Below are positions 1-5,114 of a stretch of 5,114 nt of DNA, piece by piece. Position 1 is the stretch's first letter; every line of letters begins with the position of its first letter. Under the pieces are notes generated by a model. That model searched no databases, was not told where the DNA came from, and saw only the letters and a program-made list of their open reading frames with translations. Both the position numbers and the translations under genes were made by a program. The stretch is from Rickettsiaceae bacterium (lineage in GTDB: Bacteria > Pseudomonadota > Alphaproteobacteria > Rickettsiales > Rickettsiaceae). The DNA lies in the NCBI GenBank assembly GCA_022702085.1, contig JAKONF010000025.1, positions 1 to 5,114 of the forward strand, in the 5' to 3' direction.

Positions 1-12
1 GATTATGCAGCA

Positions 13-47
13 GATTAGTTAATTAATTATTAAAAAGTTAACTAACC
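13..47. repeat. AT-rich inverted repeat over the 3' end of the acidic gene
   Basis: Bases 13-22 and 38-47 can pair as a 10-bp stem with one G-T wobble and a 15-base AT-rich loop. The right arm covers the TAG stop of the minus-strand gene ending at 42. On the plus strand, the first 18 bases can be read as four or five codons ending in TAG at 16-18, so this could be a shared terminator between convergent genes. There is no clear T-run straight after the stem on either strand, and such AT pairing arises easily by chance in this composition. This is a weak call; nothing else can be said about bases 1-41. Confidence 0.2.
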
Positions 48-482
48 AATTATTATCTCTTGATCAACTGCCTCAAGACATTTATTATTTTCGCCAACTA
101 CTTTGATTTCTTGATTATTTTGTAGCACTACACATAAACTCCCACCATTGGTAACTGATACGCTAGAGCCCGGCCAAATACATAATAAGCTAGTCATCCA
201 TTTTGCTCCATCAATTATAATATTTAGATCTACAGTTAACTCCTCAAATTCTGAATTTTGAGTTAATATAGTTGGGTTCTGTTGTATATAATCCGAAATG
301 CAAGTTGATTCTGTTAAATCCTCTGTTTCATCAAGTTCTAAATTATCATCCTCAGAAATAGTACTATCTTGAGTGTCATCTGAAATATCTTCATTTGTCC
401 AAGGTAATGTTGCTTCACCCTCATCCTCAATTTCATCTCCTTCTTCAATTTCATCATTATTGTTGATGCCTTTTTTACTCAT
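42..482 (-). CDS. Hypothetical highly acidic small protein
   Basis: I do not recognise this 146-residue protein and assign no function. The ATG start at 480-482 is supported by an AGAGGA ribosome-binding site five bases upstream. Residues 10-60 are about half Asp/Glu (24 of 51), with a near-repeat of the form DEIEEGDEIED at the beginning, and are probably disordered. There is no Lys, Arg or His from residue 5 to 93, and the whole protein has no Arg or His and only five Lys, so it should have a very low pI. The C-terminal 60 residues differ: they are hydrophobic and Gly/Asn-turn rich (WMTSLLCIWPGSSVSV, then alternating strand-like segments), suggesting a small beta-rich domain. Four cysteines lie at 61, 101, 117 and 135. 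No signal peptide or clear membrane helix is seen. It is transcribed divergently from the secreted-protein gene at 654. The reading frame is intact and well initiated, so I think it is real. It could be a lineage-specific orphan or an interaction/effector protein, but nothing in the sequence decides this. Confidence 0.7.
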   Translation of the reverse strand: MSKKGINNNDEIEEGDEIEDEGEATLPWTNEDISDDTQDSTISEDDNLELDETEDLTESTCISDYIQQNPTILTQNSEFEELTVDLNIIIDGAKWMTSLLCIWPGSSVSVTNGGSLCVVLQNNQEIKVVGENNKCLEAVDQEIIIG

Positions 483-487
483 ATTTA

Positions 488-493
488 TCCTCT
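488..493 (-). promoter_or_regulatory. Ribosome binding site of the acidic gene
   Basis: On the minus strand AGAGGA lies five bases before the ATG at 482. It is one of the best Shine-Dalgarno matches in the window, and it both fixes the start and supports translation of this unrecognised gene. Confidence 0.65.
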
Positions 494-579
494 AAATTGT
501 TTAAGTTATCAGTTATTAAACTATTTACAAATTTTGGTAAATAATTAAATTTAAGTTTGGGTTATTTAAAAAAGTTTTA

Positions 580-608
580 TTGACTAAGCTGTGAATTCAT
601 AGTTTAAC
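580..608 (+). promoter_or_regulatory. Putative sigma70-type promoter of the secreted-protein gene
   Basis: TTGACT (580-585) matches the -35 consensus at five of six positions. A 17-base spacer leads to TTTAAC (603-608), a four-of-six match to the -10 consensus. Transcription would begin near 615, leaving an untranslated leader of about 40 bases before the ATG at 654. The rest of the 171-bp divergent spacer is AT-rich. A second, weaker inverted repeat (ATTTAC at 523-528, GTAAAT at 537-542) lies on the side of the acidic gene. I could not pick a convincing promoter for the acidic gene. Confidence 0.45.
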
Positions 609-616
609 TTTTACAG

Positions 617-629
617 GACAAATTTTGTC
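617..629. promoter_or_regulatory. 13-bp palindrome at the predicted transcription start, possible operator
   Basis: GACAAA at 617-622 and TTTGTC at 624-629 form a perfect inverted repeat around a single central T. It sits just downstream of the predicted -10 box at 603-608, where a bound repressor would block initiation. The arms are too close together to form an RNA hairpin, which fits a DNA-binding site better than a structured leader. No regulator gene is present in the window, and the function is inferred from position only. Confidence 0.3.
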
Positions 630-653
630 AAATTTCAAATTAAAAAGGTATAT

Positions 654-1043
654 ATGAATAAAAAGAATATAATAAAGTACTTTCTCTTAGGGACTATCTT
701 TGTTGCCAGCAATATCTTTGCTGATGATAAAATAGCTCCTAATAATCTTGACTCAAGTAATCAAATTCAAAAAGTTGTTGATGAATATAAAAGTTATGTC
801 AGCAGCATTTCATCTGCTCTACGCGAAGAAATTATCGGCTATCGTAAAAAATCAGCTGAAATAAATAAACAGAAACGTGAGTTATATGCAAGCTTGACGC
901 AAGAAGCTCAAGATTATTTGTCGAAAACTCAAGGATTTAAAAAGAGATTACCTATCAGGCAAAGAGGTTTAATTAATATCGAAAATCCTGGCCAGATATT
1001 TTCTCCACAAAAAGATGAACTTAACAATTCTCCTACAAAATAA
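654..1043 (+). CDS. Hypothetical secreted/periplasmic protein with signal peptide
   Basis: I do not recognise a named family for this 129-residue protein. The N-terminus is a classic Sec signal peptide: a basic start (MNKKNIIKY), a hydrophobic core at residues 10-22, and a likely signal peptidase I cut after Ala23, just before DDK. There is no lipobox cysteine, so it is probably soluble in the periplasm or exported further. The mature part of about 106 residues looks mainly alpha-helical from about 34 to 92 and is rich in Lys, Glu and Gln. A basic KKRLPIRQR segment follows at 96-104, then a Pro/Asn-rich tail that looks unstructured. It contains no cysteine. The ATG at 654 is preceded by an AAAAAGG ribosome-binding site at 642-648 with five bases of spacing. 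The gene stands alone on the plus strand, converging on mrcA and diverging from the acidic gene. Placement next to a peptidoglycan synthase is suggestive but does not indicate co-transcription. Export is well supported; the role is unknown. Confidence 0.75.
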   Translation: MNKKNIIKYFLLGTIFVASNIFADDKIAPNNLDSSNQIQKVVDEYKSYVSSISSALREEIIGYRKKSAEINKQKRELYASLTQEAQDYLSKTQGFKKRLPIRQRGLINIENPGQIFSPQKDELNNSPTK

Positions 1044-1053
1044 AAATAGTTTC

Positions 1054-1083
1054 GTAGCATAGCTTATATATAGGCTATGCTAC
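1054..1083. terminator. Bidirectional intrinsic terminator between convergent genes
   Basis: GTAGCATAGC at 1054-1063 is perfectly complementary to GCTATGCTAC at 1074-1083. The stem can extend inward by a G-T wobble and two A-T pairs to leave a four-base loop. It lies 10 bases after the stop of the secreted-protein gene and 21 bases after the stop of mrcA. T-rich sequence follows on the plus strand (from 1089), and a run of T also follows on the minus-strand reading, although both begin several bases after the stem. The position between two convergent genes makes shared termination the simplest explanation. Confidence 0.75.
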
Positions 1084-1104
1084 TGCGCTTTTATATTTAA
1101 TTTT

Positions 1105-3519
1105 TTAGTATACTTCTTCAGATTGATCTATTGCGTGTATTTGATGAAATGGATCGTGTTTTTCTGGTAGAATATCATTATTTGAATTATACATATCATC
1201 TATGACTTCTTTTGTTTTTAAATCTTGAACTGCTAGCTCATTATTTTTAAAAGCTTCAACGATACCGCCTACTCCTAAAGCTGGCATACCAGTATTTTGA
1301 TCTATTGTAACTAATTTTATTGTATCTGGAACATTAAACGGTAATGAGGGTACATCTTTGTAAGCTTCTTGCATGAAATCAATAAATATTGGTAGAGCAA
1401 CATTTGAGCCAGTAGCCGTTTTGCCTAAAGTACGAGGGTTATCATAACCAACGTAAGTTCCAACTATAATCCTTGGCGTGAAACCGACATACCATGTGTC
1501 CTTACTTTCATTAGTGGTTCCAGATTTACCGGCAATAATTTTACCGATCTTGCGCGCGCGTACGCCTGTACCGCGTTCCACTGCACCTGTTAGCATTGAG
1601 GTAATTTGATAACTACTGGCTTCATCAGTTATGAGCCTTGAATCTTCATTTGATAATTCAGGAATTGGAGCATCCGCTAGTTCTTCATCTGATACATTGC
1701 ATCCTATGCAAATAGCACTACTTCTTCTGTAAATTACTTTGCCATTACGATCTTTGATTAATTCTATAAAATGCGGAATAGATTTATGTCCTTCATTAGC
1801 AATAGTTGCATAAGCTGTAGTCATTCTTTCAAGAGTAGTTTCTAGCGCTCCAAGTACCATTGAGTATACTTTCTTGGGATTATTATTGATATTGAAGCGT
1901 TTTATGATTTCAGCTATTTTACTAAGCCCCACTGTCTGCGCTACTCTAACTGTGATCAAATTTCTTGATTTCTCGAGGCCTTTACGCATAGTAATCTTAC
2001 CTAAGAAATTACTACCATAATTTTTTGGTTTCCATAACGGCATGCCTTTTCCTTGTGAAACAGTAATCGGCCCATCTTCAAAAATAGTGTTTGGTTGTAC
2101 ACCATTTTCCAAAGCCGCTAGATAAACAAAAGTTTTGCTGAGCGAACCTGGCTGACGCATAGCTTGCGTTGCCCGATCAAATTTACTTTGACTGAAATCA
2201 TATCCACCTTGCGTAGCCAATACTTGTCCTGAAGTTGGATTCATTACCATTATCGCACCATTGACCTCAGGAATTTGCCTTAACGCATAACCATTTTTGG
2301 CCGGCTCTACTACAATTACATTACCTTTTTTGAGTAGATTTTTGGCTGATTTTAGATCAGTTTTACCCCATTTCATCTCGGCAAGTAAAATTTTGGAAGC
2401 AGTACCATCACGCAGCCCTATTTTTGCTTGATTATCATTTACTTCAAGCACAACTGCTAAATCATATTCAAGTAGTGAAGCTGGTACTTGCACTTTTAGT
2501 AAATTTGCTTGCCAATTATCGATATCATTAATATTTGCTATTGGTCCTCTGAAACCTTTTCTTAAATCATATTCTCTGATACCTTTACGCAATGAGTTTC
2601 TAGCAGAGTTTTGTATATTTGTATCAAGAGAAGTAATGATAGTTAATCCATCTTTATAGAAATTTTCTTTGCCTATCATGCTGATTACTTCATCGCGTAC
2701 TCTTTCGGCATAATAATCTGCAGACACAGTATCTAGCTTATCGCGTCTTAGTAAAGTAATTGGTGAATCTATTGATTCACGAGCAGTTTCGGTATTAATA
2801 AAACCATCTTCTACCATTCTAAGCAAAACATAATCTCTACGGCTTTTGGCTTTGGCATAATTTTTTAGGGGATTGAAATTTGAAGGAGCTTTGGGTAATG
2901 CTGCTAAAAAAGCAGATTCTGCAACGTTTAGTTCATCAACCGACTTATTGAAATAATTTTGGGCCGCACTGGCAACTCCATAAGAATTTTTACCTAAAAA
3001 TATTTGATTTAAATATAATTCTAAAATTTGATCTTTAGTGAATGTCTCAGAAATCATATATGACAAAACAGCTTCCTTAATTTTTCTCTCTATAGATCTT
3101 TCAGAAGTGAGTAAAAACTGCTTAACTACCTGTTGAGTTATGGTTGAACCGCCTTGCATACGTCTATTTGGATTTGTAAAATTATTTAACGCAGCGCGCG
3201 CGATGCTCACTAAATCCACACCAGGATGATTATAATAATTTTTATCTTCAGCAGCTATAAAGGCTTCAATTAGGGACTTAGGTATATTACTGATGGGTAT
3301 GAATATTCGATGTTCTTGAGCATATTCTTCTATAAGTTTACCATCCCTAGAATATATTCTTGTTACTCCTGGTGGATGATAATTTGCCAGTTGCGAATAA
3401 TCTGGTAGATCTTTTGAGTAAGTATAAAACAGATATCCTACCACTGCGCAACCTACTATGGTAAGTAGTAATCCTATTCTAAACCAAAAAATAAAGAAAT
3501 TGAATATGACTCTTAGCAT
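1105..3519 (-). CDS. mrcA: Penicillin-binding protein 1A (bifunctional peptidoglycan glycosyltransferase/transpeptidase)
   Basis: This is a class A PBP that polymerises lipid II into glycan strands and cross-links the stem peptides, anchored in the inner membrane with its catalytic domains in the periplasm. Its 804 residues are a normal full length. After a short cytoplasmic start, one membrane helix spans about residues 8-32. The GT51 domain (about 50-230) has the catalytic Glu91 in EDKNYYNHPG, then GGSTITQQ (123-130), RKIKEA (145-150) and ILELYLNQIFLG (165-176). An OB-like insert spans about 320-415. The transpeptidase domain has the nucleophile Ser459 in SLSK (459-462), SRN (518-520) and KSGT (665-668). 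The third motif is more often KTGT, but Ser is tolerated in some active PBPs. A CIGC pair lies at 604-607. All catalytic motifs are intact. The gene lies 21 bp after miaB on the same strand and is probably co-transcribed with it. No good Shine-Dalgarno is seen before the ATG, and a second, out-of-frame ATG overlaps just upstream. The start agrees with the membrane-anchor layout of the family. Confidence 0.97.
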   Translation of the reverse strand: MLRVIFNFFIFWFRIGLLLTIVGCAVVGYLFYTYSKDLPDYSQLANYHPPGVTRIYSRDGKLIEEYAQEHRIFIPISNIPKSLIEAFIAAEDKNYYNHPGVDLVSIARAALNNFTNPNRRMQGGSTITQQVVKQFLLTSERSIERKIKEAVLSYMISETFTKDQILELYLNQIFLGKNSYGVASAAQNYFNKSVDELNVAESAFLAALPKAPSNFNPLKNYAKAKSRRDYVLLRMVEDGFINTETARESIDSPITLLRRDKLDTVSADYYAERVRDEVISMIGKENFYKDGLTIITSLDTNIQNSARNSLRKGIREYDLRKGFRGPIANINDIDNWQANLLKVQVPASLLEYDLAVVLEVNDNQAKIGLRDGTASKILLAEMKWGKTDLKSAKNLLKKGNVIVVEPAKNGYALRQIPEVNGAIMVMNPTSGQVLATQGGYDFSQSKFDRATQAMRQPGSLSKTFVYLAALENGVQPNTIFEDGPITVSQGKGMPLWKPKNYGSNFLGKITMRKGLEKSRNLITVRVAQTVGLSKIAEIIKRFNINNNPKKVYSMVLGALETTLERMTTAYATIANEGHKSIPHFIELIKDRNGKVIYRRSSAICIGCNVSDEELADAPIPELSNEDSRLITDEASSYQITSMLTGAVERGTGVRARKIGKIIAGKSGTTNESKDTWYVGFTPRIIVGTYVGYDNPRTLGKTATGSNVALPIFIDFMQEAYKDVPSLPFNVPDTIKLVTIDQNTGMPALGVGGIVEAFKNNELAVQDLKTKEVIDDMYNSNNDILPEKHDPFHQIHAIDQSEEVY

Positions 3520-3540
3520 TCATTTATGTTATTAATTGAA

Positions 3541-4878
3541 CTATATTAAATTGCCTCTTAGGCTAATAAACTGCACCTTGTCAATCATGACATTAGCAAT
3601 GTTACCAATTAGATTTTTATTCTCAGATTCAATGTGTACTGACTGCATGTAAGGAGTTTTACCTACAAGATGATTATCAAATTTTCCTACTCGCTCAAAA
3701 AGTACTGGCAAAATTTTACCAATTACAGCTTCATTAAATTGTTGTTGTTGCTTTGCAAGTTCTGCTTGCAATATTTGTAATCTCTCGTTTTTGATATGTT
3801 CAGGTAATTGCTCCTTCATAGCAGCTGGCGTACCTGGACGTGGACTATATTTAAAGGAGAAGCTTTGAGCAAATTTAATTTTTTTAACCAAATCTAAAGT
3901 ATCCGCAAAATCTTGATCTGTCTCACCAGGAAAACCAACGATAAAATCAGAAGATAAAGCAATATCGGGCCTTACTTTCATTACTTTATCAATGATATTA
4001 AAGTAGAACTCTCTGTTATGTTTACGGTTCATAGCTTGCAATATTCTATCTGAACCTGACTGAACTGGTAGATGTAAAAACGGCATTAATTTTTTTTCGC
4101 TGCCATGCAAATCGATCAATTCATCATTCATATCAATTGGATGTGAAGTAATATATCTAATACGCTCTAAACCTCTTATGGTAGCAATATGTGAGATCAA
4201 ATCAGCCAAATTATACTGTTTTCCCTCGAAAGTTTTACCATGATACGCGTTAACATTTTGCCCAAGAAGGTATATTTCCTTTGAACCATGATCAATTGCT
4301 CCTTGTACTTCTCGGTATATTTGCTCAACTGGCCGAGAAAATTCGCTTCCTCTGGTATAAGGCACGACGCAAAATGTGCAAAATTTATCGCAACCCTCTT
4401 GAATTGATACGTAAGCACTAGCGCCTTGATCTTTCACTGCAACAGGCAAAAGATCAAATTTTGCTTCCTCAATAAAATCGAGTTCAGTATATTTTTGATT
4501 ATCTCTATTAACTTTGGAGAGTAGTTCTGGCAAAGTATAAAAAGATTGGGGGCCAACAACAATGCTAACCCATGGACTACGAGAGAATATCTCGTCACCC
4601 TCAGCCTGACCAGTACAACCTGCTACAACTACAATAATATCTTTATTATAAAGTTTTTTACGGTTATCTTTTAACTGCTTTATCCTACCCAATTCAGAAT
4701 ACATTTTTTCAGCAGCTTTTTCCCTGATATGACAAGTATTAATGATGATTAAGTCTGCCTCTTTCATTTCATCGGTAGAAATATAGCCAAATGGTGAGAG
4801 CAATTCCTCCATCTTCAATGAATCATACACATTCATTTGGCAGCCATAGGTTTTGATAAATAATTTTTTCTTGAGCAT
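3541..4878 (-). CDS. miaB: tRNA-2-methylthio-N6-dimethylallyladenosine synthase (MiaB)
   Basis: This is a radical-SAM methylthiotransferase that converts i6A37 to ms2i6A37 next to the anticodon of tRNAs reading UNN codons, acting in the cytoplasm after MiaA. The 445 residues match the family length. The N-terminal UPF0004 domain carries the three auxiliary-cluster cysteines: Cys13 in KTYGCQMN, Cys49 in NTCHIREKA and Cys88 in AGCTGQ. The radical SAM core has the 4Fe-4S motif CDKFCTFC (Cys163, Cys167, Cys170), followed by [14 protein letters not shown] (204-212), HLPVQSGS (269-276) and FIVGFPGE (312-319). A TRAM RNA-binding domain occupies about 380-445. The NVNAY and TSHP motifs favour MiaB over the related RimO and MtaB enzymes. 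The start gives the usual [16 protein letters not shown] opening, although only a weak AAAG lies upstream as a possible ribosome-binding site. It appears to be the first gene of a two-gene transcript with mrcA and is divergent from the permease gene. All six ligand cysteines are present, so it should be active. Confidence 0.98.
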   Translation of the reverse strand: MLKKKLFIKTYGCQMNVYDSLKMEELLSPFGYISTDEMKEADLIIINTCHIREKAAEKMYSELGRIKQLKDNRKKLYNKDIIVVVAGCTGQAEGDEIFSRSPWVSIVVGPQSFYTLPELLSKVNRDNQKYTELDFIEEAKFDLLPVAVKDQGASAYVSIQEGCDKFCTFCVVPYTRGSEFSRPVEQIYREVQGAIDHGSKEIYLLGQNVNAYHGKTFEGKQYNLADLISHIATIRGLERIRYITSHPIDMNDELIDLHGSEKKLMPFLHLPVQSGSDRILQAMNRKHNREFYFNIIDKVMKVRPDIALSSDFIVGFPGETDQDFADTLDLVKKIKFAQSFSFKYSPRPGTPAAMKEQLPEHIKNERLQILQAELAKQQQQFNEAVIGKILPVLFERVGKFDNHLVGKTPYMQSVHIESENKNLIGNIANVMIDKVQFISLRGNLI

Positions 4879-4896
4879 TAGCTACTTTATTATTAC

Positions 4897-4925
4897 TTGC
4901 GAAAAAAGCTGGAGAAATATATCAT
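4897..4925 (+). promoter_or_regulatory. Putative promoter of the ABC-2 permease gene
   Basis: TTGCGA (4897-4902) is a four-of-six match to the -35 consensus. A 17-base spacer separates it from TATCAT (4920-4925), a five-of-six match to the -10 consensus. Initiation near 4932 would give a leader of about 26 bases before the ATG at 4958. The surrounding AT-rich sequence allows other choices, so this is a tentative call. Confidence 0.35.
4916..4924 (-). promoter_or_regulatory. Putative extended -10 promoter of miaB-mrcA
   Basis: On the minus strand, TGATATATT reads as an extended -10 element (TG, one base, then TATATT). No good -35 is seen, as expected for extended -10 promoters. Initiation near 4909 would give a leader of about 30 bases before miaB. 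The element overlaps the predicted plus-strand -10 box, so the two divergent promoters may compete for polymerase. The call rests on motif match and position only. Confidence 0.3.
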
Positions 4926-4957
4926 GTTTTATAAATTATTTATATAAATATTTTAAT

Positions 4958-5114
4958 ATGCGTATCAGCTCAGAACCTATCAATTGGTATGGAACATATA
5001 TTTTAACCAAAAAAGAGGTAAGGCGTTTTTTGCGCGTATACCACCAAACCGTCATTGCACCTTGCGTGTCAGCACTTATTTTTCTTGCAGTTTTTGTATT
5101 AGCTTTAGGCGATC
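4958..5114 (+). CDS. ABC-2 type transporter permease, N-terminal fragment
   Basis: The reading frame opens at ATG 4958 and runs off the window end after 52 complete codons with no stop. The N-terminus, MRISSEPINWYGTYILTKKE, followed by VRRFLRVYHQT and then a hydrophobic stretch (about residues 32-50), matches the layout of ABC-2 (YadH/NodJ-like) permeases: a cytoplasmic amphipathic segment leading into the first of about six membrane helices. I recall near-identical openings in Rickettsia ABC permeases, which supports both the family and the start. Such permeases pair with a separate ATPase to export polysaccharides, lipids or drugs; neither the partner nor the substrate can be told here. There is no Shine-Dalgarno before the ATG, only AT-rich sequence. 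The frame stays open further upstream, but without a convincing alternative start. It is divergent from miaB across a 79-bp spacer. The truncation comes from the window edge, not from gene decay. Confidence 0.85.
   Translation, partial: MRISSEPINWYGTYILTKKEVRRFLRVYHQTVIAPCVSALIFLAVFVLALGD

Noticed and set aside
1..18. Plus-strand codons ending in TAG that might be the tail of a neighbouring gene
   Set aside because: Five codons are too few to tell a coding end from random sequence, and other frames also stop within a few bases.
523..542. Inverted repeat ATTTAC / GTAAAT with an 8-base spacer in the divergent region
   Set aside because: The arms are short and mostly A/T, so it is expected by chance at this composition, and it is not aligned with a convincing promoter.
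1054..1083. Possible Rickettsia palindromic element or other mobile repeat
   Set aside because: The hairpin is only 30 bases, lies exactly between two convergent genes and does not interrupt a reading frame. A terminator explains it better.
1552..1561. Alternating GC run (GCGCGC) that stands out in AT-rich DNA, with a similar run near 3192-3202
   Set aside because: Both runs fall in mrcA on Arg/Ala codons of conserved protein segments, so coding constraint explains them. They are too short to suggest transfer or a special structure.
4197..4418. A 73-codon open frame on the minus strand within miaB
   Set aside because: It lies wholly inside miaB on the same strand in another frame. It has no recognisable domain, and miaB is strongly supported here by the radical SAM motif.

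Overview
The window is about one third G+C by eye. It looks like a chromosomal segment from an alphaproteobacterium of the order Rickettsiales, most likely family Rickettsiaceae (Rickettsia or a related endosymbiont genus). The evidence is the AT-rich coding style, long AT-rich intergenic spacers, and three recognisable proteins (PBP1A, MiaB and an ABC-2 permease start) that resemble the Rickettsia versions I remember. No search was run, so the genus is not assigned. A full-length class A penicillin-binding protein argues against Orientia, which is reported to lack this class.

Layout from left to right: (1) A minus-strand gene (42-482) encodes an unrecognised, extremely acidic 146-residue protein with no arginine or histidine. 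(2) A 171-bp AT-rich divergent spacer (483-653) holds a plausible sigma70-type promoter and a 13-bp palindrome on the side of the next gene. (3) A plus-strand gene (654-1043) encodes a small unrecognised protein with a signal peptide. (4) A compact convergent spacer holds a perfect 10-bp-stem hairpin (1054-1083) that probably terminates both this gene and the operon converging on it. (5) A minus-strand pair, miaB then mrcA, has a 21-bp gap and is probably one transcript read from about 4909 down to the hairpin. (6) A 79-bp divergent spacer (4879-4957) is followed by the first 52 codons of an ABC-2 type transporter permease, cut off by the window end.

Functionally, mrcA encodes a bifunctional peptidoglycan synthase (glycosyltransferase plus transpeptidase) in the inner membrane. 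miaB encodes the radical-SAM tRNA methylthiotransferase that makes ms2i6A37. The permease fragment would be half of an export complex whose ATPase is not in view. The two small unrecognised genes have no assigned role, and the secreted one lies next to a cell-wall synthase only by convergent placement. I found no mobile element, CRISPR array, tRNA or rRNA, and no sign of an exotic multi-gene system. The most unusual items are the acidic orphan protein, the palindrome at the likely transcription start of the secreted-protein gene, and a KSGT variant of the usual KTGT motif in the PBP.
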